This document shows, piece by piece, positions 46,433-54,663 of a stretch of 64,000 bases of DNA. The translations under genes were made by a program, and so were the position numbers. The stretch comes from Methanomicrobiales archaeon (GTDB lineage: Archaea > Halobacteriota > Methanomicrobia > Methanomicrobiales > Methanospirillaceae). Below the pieces are notes generated by a model. It was given only the letters and a program-made list of their open reading frames with translations. It did not search any database and was not told the DNA's origin. The stretch is from assembly GCA_012729535.1 (NCBI GenBank), contig JAAYCY010000065.1, forward strand, positions 1 through 64,000. Reading direction: 5' to 3'. Position 1 is the first letter of the stretch. Each line of letters starts with the position of its first letter.

Positions 46433-48076
46433 TTAGCCCTGAATTTTTTTTCCGATTTTATCCAGATCTTTTAAAAACTCTCTCATATCCGGGTATCTTT
46501 CTGCAGGGTCAGCTTTCAGGGAACGGGCAATGATTTCATCAAATAGTCTAAGTCCGTTATTCATATCTGAAGGCAGAACATACTGGTTTTTCTGGATCCT
46601 GATGAATAACTCCCCGATATTTTGTGTTCCATACGGGGGGGTTCCACAAAGCAGTTCGTAGAGGAGGACTCCCAATTGGTAAATATCTGTCCGCTGGTCA
46701 CCATTTCCATATTTTTCAGGAGCAAGTTGTTCAGGACTTGCATAAAAAAGAGAGAAACTCGTATTCCTGGTATCCTCACTCCGTTCAATAAACCGGGAAA
46801 GACCCCAGTCAGTAAGTTTTACTATTCCATCCGGTGTGAATAGGATATTGCCTGGTTTAATGTCCCGGTGGATTATTCCCTTTTCATGGGCATAACGAAG
46901 AGCTTCGCCAACCTGTCTGATGATTTTTATGGCATGAAGAGGAGGGACTGGGAGAGTTAAGTCCTTAAGAGAACGGGGGACATACTCAAGTTCGACGTAT
47001 GGGACCGGAAAAATATTCTGGTCAAAAATTTGTGCAATGTTCGGATGAGAGAGGTCTTTCCAGACAGACATTTCATTTAAAAATGTCCTGCCACTTGTTT
47101 CATCCGTGGAAAACGGAATTTTTAGTGCCACAGTCTTATCTGTGTCATTGCGAACCGCACGGTATACGATTGCCATGCCACCGCTTCCGATAACTGATAT
47201 GTCATGGTACTTGGTTGTAAATTTTTCTGGAAACGTGGGAGGCAGATTGTGCTGGATAAGGGGCAGAGACCGGGTGATTGTCTGATCGTTTTCAATATCC
47301 GGCCTTATATCTTCGTTTTTCTGAATAAAATGGCTAGTTATCAGAGAAAAAGAAGCTCCAGGGATTATTACAATAAGTGCTGCGAGAATTGTCATAGGAA
47401 GAGAAAAAACAACCGGAATGCGGACTGACATCAGGAGAATAATTACAATTACCGCAAAGAGAATATGACCCTGGTGGAGGGGAACGAGTGGACGGGATTT
47501 ATATACCGAAATGGCCTGAATCAATGAAGATAATGCCAGATAAGCAAGAAGCCCGAAGGTTGCATACATGGTATTGATAAAAGGATCCATTATATGTTCT
47601 GATGATCGGAGAGAATAGAGGATGATGGTAAACCCGCCAATTAGCAGGGCACTGATAAAATGACCACCTGCTAATAACAGGGAGGCTCTTTTGGATACCG
47701 TAAAGTGATAAAGTTTTCCCGTGGCAAATCCGGCAGCAATCATAATTGCCAGGATAACCAGACTTACTCCCACAGATACAACGGGAAACTGCCAGTCCTG
47801 AATGGGAAAGTCAGCAACAGGCGGTGCATTGTCTCGTCTCCCCATCCATTCCGGACTAAAAGGGCCGTTAATTGGCCCGGATACATTAAGAAATGCAGGA
47901 TTTTCCCTTTCCTCGAAATAATCTCCCTCATCATCACTCGTTCCCAGGGCAGAGATATTTGATCCCGGAGCAATATTCGTGTCCACACCCTCGGATTCAG
48001 CAAAAACTGATCCGGGCAGAAGGAGAAATCCGGTAATAATCCAAAAAATTGTATAGGTTATATATTTTTTATTCAT
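46433..48076 (-). CDS. Membrane Ser/Thr protein kinase
   Basis: 547 residues. Signal peptide (1-26), an extracytoplasmic stretch to about 95, five or six membrane spans (about 97-120, 131-156, 165-190, 203-218, 220-250), then a Hanks-type kinase domain (289-540): glycine loop GSGGMAIVY, K319 in VALK, E335, HRDIKPGN 403-410, D423 in DWG (instead of DFG), SPEQLAPE. All catalytic residues are kept. It follows an HTH-FHA gene on the same strand with 28 bases between. The FHA protein is a likely phosphothreonine partner, by inference. Confidence 0.92.
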   Translation of the reverse strand: MNKKYITYTIFWIITGFLLLPGSVFAESEGVDTNIAPGSNISALGTSDDEGDYFEERENPAFLNVSGPINGPFSPEWMGRRDNAPPVADFPIQDWQFPVVSVGVSLVILAIMIAAGFATGKLYHFTVSKRASLLLAGGHFISALLIGGFTIILYSLRSSEHIMDPFINTMYATFGLLAYLALSSLIQAISVYKSRPLVPLHQGHILFAVIVIILLMSVRIPVVFSLPMTILAALIVIIPGASFSLITSHFIQKNEDIRPDIENDQTITRSLPLIQHNLPPTFPEKFTTKYHDISVIGSGGMAIVYRAVRNDTDKTVALKIPFSTDETSGRTFLNEMSVWKDLSHPNIAQIFDQNIFPVPYVELEYVPRSLKDLTLPVPPLHAIKIIRQVGEALRYAHEKGIIHRDIKPGNILFTPDGIVKLTDWGLSRFIERSEDTRNTSFSLFYASPEQLAPEKYGNGDQRTDIYQLGVLLYELLCGTPPYGTQNIGELFIRIQKNQYVLPSDMNNGLRLFDEIIARSLKADPAERYPDMREFLKDLDKIGKKIQG

Positions 48077-48104
48077 ACAGGATCCGTTTTTCAGATGCCA
48101 CTGT

Positions 48105-48869
48105 TTATTCAGCGATAAAAAGGAACCTCGCAGACATATTACCTGTTCCGAGAATTATGATATCTCCGTCACTAATCTCTCTTCGTGTATTTGGAGGAAT
48201 AGGTTCAGTATTGATAAATGTACCAGAGGTACTCCCAGAGTCCTCAATCTCCCACGAAGCTTTATGATATACTCTCGCATGAGGCCTGCTGATACGCGAG
48301 ACAGATTTGTAATCCGGAGAGAGCATGACGATATTTTTTTGCTTTTGTGAATAACTTGCATCACTGGGATCAATTCTTCCAAGAGAGATTTTCTCTCCGG
48401 ATAATGAGAATATCTTTCCCTCATCTGGTCCGGATGTCAGGTACAGGCAGGGAGAGGTAACTCCAAACTGTGAACTGATCTCTTTTCTGATTGAACTTAA
48501 CTGGTCAGCGAGATCTGCATGGGTGATGGTAAGCGGGACTTTTGAAAACATGGAAAGATTGGTAATAATCTGCTCCATACCGCCTGGTGCAAGTGAATAT
48601 TTCCAGACCGGGTGAATTCCGGTCATGGTCTCTGAGCTCATTCCTGCATCTTTTCTTACAAGACCAGCAAGAAGGAGTTTGTCCATATGCTTCCTGATGT
48701 TCTCATAACTTGTCCGGGTGATGGTTGCAATTTCCTTCAATTCCATGGAGCGGCTTTCCAGGGAGGATAGAATTTGCAGCCGGACGGGATTTGCAAGAGC
48801 ATTCAGATACTCTGACATCTCAACGAGGTACTCAGGACTTCGCTTCCCCTGTATGGTATTGTCCGTCAT
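48105..48869 (-). CDS. Winged-helix (ArsR-like) plus FHA domain regulator
   Basis: 254 residues from ATG 48869, with GAGGT nine bases upstream (GTG 48896 and ATG 48884 are alternatives). Residues 15-75 are an ArsR-type winged helix (LNALANPVRLQILSSLESRS, TRTSYENIRKHMDKLLLAGL). Residues 140-254 are an FHA domain with its phosphothreonine-binding residues: GR 163-164, SRPH 193-196, and G-S-T-S-G-T-F-I-N 211-219. It precedes the membrane kinase gene. A model in which the kinase phosphorylates a partner or itself and the FHA domain recruits it to change DNA binding is inferred. Confidence 0.88.
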   Translation of the reverse strand: MTDNTIQGKRSPEYLVEMSEYLNALANPVRLQILSSLESRSMELKEIATITRTSYENIRKHMDKLLLAGLVRKDAGMSSETMTGIHPVWKYSLAPGGMEQIITNLSMFSKVPLTITHADLADQLSSIRKEISSQFGVTSPCLYLTSGPDEGKIFSLSGEKISLGRIDPSDASYSQKQKNIVMLSPDYKSVSRISRPHARVYHKASWEIEDSGSTSGTFINTEPIPPNTRREISDGDIIILGTGNMSARFLFIAE

Positions 48870-49133
48870 TATCAGGTACCTCATTCTTATACTCACTGTG
48901 AGAATATGACTTTTCTCTATTTTGTGTCATTTGCTGGATATTAGTTGCTAATAGACTAATTGAAGGAAAATATTCAATAAAGTATTATAATACACTATGC
49001 AGTCCATTTATACCCAGGATAACCCAGGCACTATTAATCCGGATTATGAATTGAATTATCAATCATTTTGTTGCAGTTCAGAATAGGCTCCACTATTGTA
49101 TTGAGAGAAAGACCTTCAGAAATCGGAGGGAGG

Positions 49134-50063
49134 TTATAATTCCCAGATTTTTGGAGCGATCTCATCGAGCAAATCCCAGAGACGGGGTCCTGCACGATCT
49201 GCTTTATCGCTATCCACTTTGATGATGTTGTCGGATAATATTGCTGAAAGTCCTGATAAACGGGGTTCGGTTTTAAAATATTCCAGAATATCTGAATTGT
49301 CTCCCCCCATTCCACTTCCTGAATTTATCATGAGAATATCTGGATTTCGATAAACGAATTCTTCGACATTTACAATGGCATGACCTTCCTTATCAGAAAA
49401 TACATTAACCCCTCCAGCAATCTGAATCAGTTCATCCTGGAATGTACCTTTTCCACTTACGTAAATAGGATCATTCCAGATAACGTGGGCTAGGGTCGGT
49501 TTTTTCGATGATTTTTCACCTTCCGCACGAATAGCCTCTTCCCGGGTTTTCAGATCAGTAATAATGCTGATTGCTTTTTCTTCAGTTCCGGTGAGTTGTC
49601 CAAGTTTTTCAAATGTAATGTATATCTGATCAAGATCTTTCGCTTCAACGTAGTATGCAGGGATACCAAGTGATGATATCCGATCAATTATTTCCATATC
49701 ATTGCCTGGAGATGCAACAACGAAATCCGGTTTCAGGGCAATAACCTTTTCAATACTTACCGTTGAAAACCCACCCACAGTACTCTTTTCAAGTGCTTCA
49801 TCCGGATATGTACAGTAGTCAGTTACACCAATTATCTGGTCAGACAAACCAAGTGCAAATAAAATTTCTGTATTTGATGGTGCCAGTGAAACAATTCTTT
49901 CTGGTTTTGCATCAAGGAGTACCAGATGGTGCAGGTCATCTTCCACAGTCCGCGGCCATGAAGCGGACCCTGCCTCCGAATCTGATCCGGATACGGGTAA
50001 AAATACCAGAAGGGAGGTCAAAATCAGACAAATACTGATAATATATGTTTTTTTTATTTTCAT
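49134..50063 (-). CDS. btuF: Cobalamin-type ABC substrate-binding protein BtuF
   Basis: 309 residues. Signal peptide MKIKKTYIISICLILTSLLV…, then the two-lobed helical-backbone binding fold: PERIVSLAPSNTEILFALGL, VTDYCTYPDEA, KPDFVVASPG, IAGGVNVFSD. This pattern matches BtuF, which binds cobalamin outside the membrane. It diverges from btuC with a 96-bp shared spacer, so one control region may serve both. Methanogens depend on corrinoids, but this importer type can also take heme or siderophores, so the ligand is not certain. Confidence 0.85.
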   Translation of the reverse strand: MKIKKTYIISICLILTSLLVFLPVSGSDSEAGSASWPRTVEDDLHHLVLLDAKPERIVSLAPSNTEILFALGLSDQIIGVTDYCTYPDEALEKSTVGGFSTVSIEKVIALKPDFVVASPGNDMEIIDRISSLGIPAYYVEAKDLDQIYITFEKLGQLTGTEEKAISIITDLKTREEAIRAEGEKSSKKPTLAHVIWNDPIYVSGKGTFQDELIQIAGGVNVFSDKEGHAIVNVEEFVYRNPDILMINSGSGMGGDNSDILEYFKTEPRLSGLSAILSDNIIKVDSDKADRAGPRLWDLLDEIAPKIWEL

Positions 50064-50159
50064 GAGACATGCCTCAGTATGATTATTTGGTTCCTAAAGG
50101 TGCTATTACTTATCTTGTTTTAGGTAAAAATTTATTGAACAATTGTCTGTTTTGATCTT

Positions 50160-51125
50160 ATGAATACTATTCGCCACTCTCTCATTATCGTAGGCCTTGG
50201 GTTATCTGTTGTAGTTGCAGTTCTCGTATCTGTTGTGACCGGTCCGGTTGAGATATCACTCTGGGATTTTTTTTCCGGTACAGCAATTGACGGAACAGAG
50301 AGACTGATACTGTTTGATATCCGGCTTCCCCGGGCACTTGCAGCGGCTCTTGTCGGTGCCGGGCTTGCCTGTGCCGGTGCTGCAATGCAAACGCTCTTTC
50401 GCAATGATCTGGCTGATCCCTATACCCTTGGGACATCTGCCGGAGGTGCTGTCGGTGTATCTCTGGCAATTATCTCCGGAGCTCTTCTGCTCGTCCCGTT
50501 CGGAGCATTCTTCGGGGCCATTGGTTCTGCGTTCCTGGTGTATATTCTTGCAGCAGATAGAAAACGCCTGAGCACAGGAAACCTTCTCCTCACCGGAATT
50601 GCCGTTTCAATGTTTTTCTCTTCTGTTGTCTCGGTCTGCCTTGTCTTTTCCGGGAATAATATGCACCAGATTATGTTCTGGCTTATGGGCGGTCTTTGGA
50701 ATGCTTCATGGGCTGACATTCCTCTTCTTCTCATAACTCTTATTCCGGCAGGAATCCTGATCTTGTTCTCCCGGGACTTAAATATCATGTCATGCGGTGA
50801 AGCAGAGACGAGAACCCTTGGCATTGACCCGGAAAAGACAAAACTTCTTCTTCTGGGAGTTTCAGCAGGAATTACCGGACTTGTGGTTTCAGTATCCGGA
50901 TCAATAGGATTTATCGGACTTGTTTCCCCTCATATTATGCGGATAATCACTGGCCCTGATCACCGGATACTCATTCCTGCATCATTAGGTTGTGGTGCAA
51001 TTCTTCTTGTTTGTGCGGATACAGTCTCCCGTACCTGGCTTGGCGACCTTCCGGTTGGGATTGTAACCGCATTTTTCGGTGCACCATTCTTTCTCATGCT
51101 GATTCGAAGGAGGTCGGACCTGTGA
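50160..51125 (+). CDS. btuC: Cobalamin-type ABC permease BtuC (FecCD family)
   Basis: 321 residues with about ten spans. RLPRALAAALVGAGLACAGA-AMQTLFRNDLADPYTLGTSA is the FecCD hallmark; IGFIGLVSPHIMRIITGPDH is the C-terminal coupling region. Its stop overlaps the GTG of the ATPase gene by four bases. Confidence 0.9.
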   Translation: MNTIRHSLIIVGLGLSVVVAVLVSVVTGPVEISLWDFFSGTAIDGTERLILFDIRLPRALAAALVGAGLACAGAAMQTLFRNDLADPYTLGTSAGGAVGVSLAIISGALLLVPFGAFFGAIGSAFLVYILAADRKRLSTGNLLLTGIAVSMFFSSVVSVCLVFSGNNMHQIMFWLMGGLWNASWADIPLLLITLIPAGILILFSRDLNIMSCGEAETRTLGIDPEKTKLLLLGVSAGITGLVVSVSGSIGFIGLVSPHIMRIITGPDHRILIPASLGCGAILLVCADTVSRTWLGDLPVGIVTAFFGAPFFLMLIRRRSDL

Positions 51126-52390
51126 ATTCTGTAATCCTAAATATCAATAATCTTCATGCCGGTTATGATGAACATGATGTTCTGAAAGCCATCTCCATTG
51201 CTATCCATGAACGAAGTTTTGTAGGTATCATCGGACCGAACGGGTCCGGGAAAAGCACGTTTATGCAGGTCATCGCCCGCTCCCTCCCTCAACGGGACGG
51301 AGAGATTCTTCTTCTGGGTGAAACTCTTACGTCATACTCATTCCGGGAATTCGGGCAACAGGTAGGGTATGTTCCACAGGAATGTGAAATAAAGTTCAAG
51401 TATCCGGTATATGAAGTTGTCATGATGGGGAGGAATCCACATATTGATCGGTTTTGTTCCCCTTCCGCAGAAGACCATGAAATCGTCAGAAAAGCACTTG
51501 AGCAGACCGGGACATCAGATTTTGCTGACCGGCCAATTACTGCCCTTTCTGGTGGTGAACGCCAACGTGTGATGATTGCACGGGTGCTTGCCCAGGATCC
51601 TGCCCTGTTGCTTCTGGATGAACCTTTTGCCCACATAGACATCCATCACCAGTACGAATTAATCCGGATTATCCGTGAGACTTCCCGGGGAAAAAGAGCA
51701 GTAATAGGTGTGTTTCATGACATTAATCTGGCTGCAGCATATTGTGATGAACTTGTCCTCATGAGTGATGGAAAGATTCGTGCATGCGGAAAACCTGATA
51801 AAGTTCTGACAAACGAACTAATTCAGGAGATATTCAGGATAAAATCGGTGATTGATGTCAATCCAACAACAGGAACTCCCTTTGTCTATGTTGAAGATGA
51901 ATGGAACCTGCCAGCTGCAAAAAATATTAATGTTCATCTGATATCCGGAGGGGGAACAGGATCACACCTGATCTCTCTTCTGGTTCGTGCCGGTTATTCA
52001 CTCAAATGCGGAGTATTGTCTGAAAATGATTCTGATTGCAGGATAGCCAGGAAGTATGATGTTCCGACCCTCGTTGAACCGCCGTTTTCTCTTCTTTCCC
52101 CGGAAAAAGAAGAACAACTAAAAGAACAGGTGCAGGATGCTGATTTTGTTATAGTCACAGCGATGCCGATAGGATGGGGAAATTTCCCGAATATCCGGGT
52201 ACTTGAGAATGTTAATCCGGAAAAGATTATATTTATTATCCCTCCTGAAGAGGGGCTGGCTGATTTCACAAGCGGAGTTGCAACAGATACCATAAAGAGG
52301 CTTATTTCCATAGGGGCACATCAGGTATATGGACCTGCTGAACTTTTGGAAATATTGCAATCAGTAACCAACCGGGATAGATCAGATTAA
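51122..52390 (+). CDS. btuD: Cobalamin-type ABC ATPase BtuD with C-terminal extra domain
   Basis: 422 residues from GTG 51122, directly behind AAGGAGGT and overlapping btuC. Residues 1-255 are a FecE/BtuD ATPase: Walker A GPNGSGKST 38-46, LSGGERQRVMIARVLA, Walker B LLLLDEPFAHID. Residues 270-422 form an additional domain starting HLISGGGTGSHLISLLVRAG, with IARKYDVPTLVEPPFSLL and DADFVIVTAMPIGWGN. The glycine-rich start suggests a nucleotide- or cofactor-binding Rossmann-like fold of unknown role. It may be a regulatory or corrinoid-handling module. Confidence 0.9.
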   Translation: MNSVILNINNLHAGYDEHDVLKAISIAIHERSFVGIIGPNGSGKSTFMQVIARSLPQRDGEILLLGETLTSYSFREFGQQVGYVPQECEIKFKYPVYEVVMMGRNPHIDRFCSPSAEDHEIVRKALEQTGTSDFADRPITALSGGERQRVMIARVLAQDPALLLLDEPFAHIDIHHQYELIRIIRETSRGKRAVIGVFHDINLAAAYCDELVLMSDGKIRACGKPDKVLTNELIQEIFRIKSVIDVNPTTGTPFVYVEDEWNLPAAKNINVHLISGGGTGSHLISLLVRAGYSLKCGVLSENDSDCRIARKYDVPTLVEPPFSLLSPEKEEQLKEQVQDADFVIVTAMPIGWGNFPNIRVLENVNPEKIIFIIPPEEGLADFTSGVATDTIKRLISIGAHQVYGPAELLEILQSVTNRDRSD

Positions 52391-52662
52391 TCCCCATTCA
52401 TTCTATTTTTCAACCGGTCAGGCATGGAAGGTGAACCTTTCCGTCTGTCAGATAATGAGCGGGCGGTCTCAATCAAATGGAGATATTGGATTTTGGTTAA
52501 AGGGTATGAATTTCGGTTTTGATACTGGGAATTAATAAAATCACTTTGTTTTTTACTCCAGACCTCATTCGGGACCGAACATACCCATTCGGCGTTTTTT
52601 TTAACAAACCATATCCGATCTCTACGGATTTTTTCAAGGTGTTTCTCATCAGGTGGGATCAT
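52387..52662 (-). CDS. Small protein paired with a nucleotidyltransferase
   Basis: 91 residues, charged, rich in basic residues (EKIRRDRIWFVKKNAEWVCS … ARSLSDRRKGSPSMPDRLKN). Its start lies inside the end of the upstream nucleotidyltransferase gene (ATGA-type overlap), so the two are translationally coupled. No family recognised. The arrangement resembles toxin-antitoxin or regulatory pairs, but no toxin motif is visible. Its stop overlaps the end of btuD on the opposite strand. Confidence 0.65.
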   Translation of the reverse strand: MIPPDEKHLEKIRRDRIWFVKKNAEWVCSVPNEVWSKKQSDFINSQYQNRNSYPLTKIQYLHLIETARSLSDRRKGSPSMPDRLKNRMNGD

Positions 52663-53237
52663 AATTTTACCTTAAAAGATGAATAGAATTCTTGTAGTAG
52701 TTTTTCGTCAATAAAGTCAGATGTGACTTCTTTTAGAAATAATGCATCTTCAATATCCTTTTCACTTCCCAACCAGATTTTATATGCTATCTGGATCTCA
52801 AGAGGACTTATGTAAAAATTTTTATCGGCAATAATAAGAGGTATCCGGTTTTGAAATGAATAATCATCTGATTCATTCTTGACAAATTTGATTTCAATAT
52901 TGGGAATAAATGAGTCTTTTTCACACAGACGAACACCCGAACCGGAGGTAAGTATTGAGAATAAACCAAAGGAGTCTTCAGCATTTAAAAATTCATAATT
53001 ATTTTCAAGTAACTCATCATGTAATTTGATAAAGAGAGAGATGTCACAAAAAGGGATTAAAATATCGACATCTTCAGTACTTCTTGATCTGCCAAATAAA
53101 ATAGCAACATATCCACTTACAATAACATAGGAAGTATATTTTGAAATAATATCAAGCACATTACAGACAAAACGGTCAAGCTCAGAAAGATTCCGACCAT
53201 CAAGGAAGATTTTATCAGAGTCCTTTCTGATAGTCAT
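52659..53237 (-). CDS. Nucleotidyltransferase-fold protein
   Basis: 192 residues. YVIVSGYVAILFGRSRSTED then VDILI gives a G-x-[AV]…R-x-T-x-D-x-D pattern of AbiEii-like or DUF-type nucleotidyltransferases that also act as antitoxin or toxin components. The C-terminal half has LEIQIAYKIWLGSEKDIEDA-LFLKE, typical of this group. The substrate is unknown. It leads a two-gene operon with the 91-residue protein. Confidence 0.75.
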   Translation of the reverse strand: MTIRKDSDKIFLDGRNLSELDRFVCNVLDIISKYTSYVIVSGYVAILFGRSRSTEDVDILIPFCDISLFIKLHDELLENNYEFLNAEDSFGLFSILTSGSGVRLCEKDSFIPNIEIKFVKNESDDYSFQNRIPLIIADKNFYISPLEIQIAYKIWLGSEKDIEDALFLKEVTSDFIDEKLLQEFYSSFKVKL

Positions 53238-53368
53238 AATATTACTTCAACTCTTTAGGAATTAACGTTTAGGATGATATATTCGTATTTCCTATAATCT
53301 ATTATCTAAATACTGCAACATAATTATCAATCATTATTGCATGAATTTAAAAAAAAGAGTTCATATTT

Positions 53369-53680
53369 ATGAATACGACACAGGATATGACAATACAAAA
53401 AGCAGCAGAACTCCTTGGGTTTTCTGATAAAGCGAGTTTGCTCGAGATAAGGAAAAGATATCATGAATTAACCCGGGAATGGCATCCGGATGTATCCTCA
53501 CATAGTCCGGATGAGTCACATGAAATGATGATTCGCATTAAAGAAGCATATGAAATCCTTATCGAGTATTGTATGAATTATCAGATTACATTCAAGGACG
53601 AAATGAGTCAAAGCCGGCTGAAATCAAAGTCGATGCAGTACTGGCAGGAACATTTTGGTGATGACCCTATATGGGGATAA
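53369..53680 (+). CDS. Small J-domain protein
   Basis: 103 residues with a J domain over about 9-73: helix II KRYHELTREW, HPD motif at 39-41 (WHPDVSSH), helix III EMMIRIKEAYEIL. There is no G/F or zinc-finger region, so it is not DnaJ itself but a type III co-chaperone that would stimulate a DnaK-type Hsp70. The last 25 residues are charged and unassigned. Start ATG 53369, with ATG at residue 7 an alternative. Confidence 0.88.
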   Translation: MNTTQDMTIQKAAELLGFSDKASLLEIRKRYHELTREWHPDVSSHSPDESHEMMIRIKEAYEILIEYCMNYQITFKDEMSQSRLKSKSMQYWQEHFGDDPIWG

Positions 53681-53708
53681 CCATCCATTCAGAAATTACT
53701 CTTTCGAA

Positions 53709-54305
53709 TCACTCATCTTTTCGAAATACCAGGATACAAAACCCCATTCTGCAATCTACTGTCTTTAGTACAAATCCATTTCGGTTAATCATGGATATTA
53801 CTTCGTTCTGTGTATAAAAACGGGCATGAGACAGAAACATACCCTTGTCCGGACGGGTAAGATAGGTCTGTGCAATAGTCCCTCCTTTTTCTATAAAGGC
53901 GACAAGCAGTGTCCCATCATGCATTAAAATCCTGTGCACTTCCCGGAATGTTTCATCCGGGATTTTAAGAAAACAGAGAACGGTAATCATCACAACCGTC
54001 TGGAATATCCTGGATTTTAATGGTATTGATTCACCTATCCCCTGAATTATCTCAATTCCTCTCTTCTTTGCCATTAGACCTAAAGGCAGGGATGGTTCAA
54101 TGGCTGATTCAATACTGAGCGGCTCTGCAAACCTTCCGCTTCCAACACCTATTTCAAGGGCAGGAGTTAAAACAGTCCCAATGGCTTTTTTTATCCGATT
54201 TAACTCCTCCTGATAAACATCAGGGTAATCAACAAACCACTGATCATATCTCTCTGCATACTTTTCAAAAACTGTAAGTGGCATTTTATCAGGATGAACT
54301 ACCAT
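53709..54305 (-). CDS. SAM-dependent methyltransferase (class I)
   Basis: 198 residues. Motif I LEIGVGSGRFAEPLSIESAI, motif II-III GIGESIPLKSRIFQTVVMIT, motif IV LMHDGTLLVAFIEKGG. The Y-D-x-W-F opening (YAERYDQWFVDYP) is typical of UbiE-like enzymes. Its start (ATG 54305, or 54284) lies within the end of the unknown gene upstream, giving a 17-base overlap. Substrate unknown. Last gene of the three-gene operon. Confidence 0.85.
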   Translation of the reverse strand: MVVHPDKMPLTVFEKYAERYDQWFVDYPDVYQEELNRIKKAIGTVLTPALEIGVGSGRFAEPLSIESAIEPSLPLGLMAKKRGIEIIQGIGESIPLKSRIFQTVVMITVLCFLKIPDETFREVHRILMHDGTLLVAFIEKGGTIAQTYLTRPDKGMFLSHARFYTQNEVISMINRNGFVLKTVDCRMGFCILVFRKDE

Positions 54306-54663
54306 ACAATCTGGTTTTTACACGCTCTATGAGTGCTTCTTCACGCCTGCTTAACGTTTTAAAATCTGGTTTTCCATTCTGATAGTAATAGAGGAGTGAA
54401 TACAGAAAATCGGATGTAAAATCCATAACTTCTTTTTTGAACCGTACTTCAAATCCAGATTCATTGACAAATCCCTTGATAGAGAAGCAATCCTTTTTTT
54501 CAAATTTATAAAAGCCCTCCCCCAGCCCGGGAAGCATCTCAAGAGTTCCAAATCGCTTTAAAAAGTCCAGGAATTCGGGAGTCACCTCTGAATCAAGGAC
54601 AAATTCCTTCATAAACGAACCATCAGCACAATATTTATGGCGATTAGATCGTATGATTCGCAT
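54289..54663 (-). CDS. Protein of unknown function in the aminotransferase operon
   Basis: 124 residues from ATG 54663 (or 107 residues from ATG 54612). SEVTPEFLDFLKRFGTLEML and GLGEGFYKFEKKDCFSIKGF, then GFEVRFKKEVMDFTSDFLYS, are the best-ordered segments, with an alpha-beta pattern. No family recognised. It overlaps the aminotransferase gene by 20 bases and the methyltransferase gene by 17, which argues for a functional trio. Confidence 0.75.
   Translation of the reverse strand: MRIIRSNRHKYCADGSFMKEFVLDSEVTPEFLDFLKRFGTLEMLPGLGEGFYKFEKKDCFSIKGFVNESGFEVRFKKEVMDFTSDFLYSLLYYYQNGKPDFKTLSRREEALIERVKTRLYGSSS

Noticed and set aside
50064-50159. Cobalamin riboswitch between btuF and btuC
   Set aside because: The spacer is only 96 bases, AT-rich, and lacks a B12-box-like GC-rich core.
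50990-51121. Upstream extension of the BtuD gene within btuC
   Set aside because: The extension lies in another frame of btuC; GTG 51122 has a strong AAGGAGGT and the ATPase domain begins at once.
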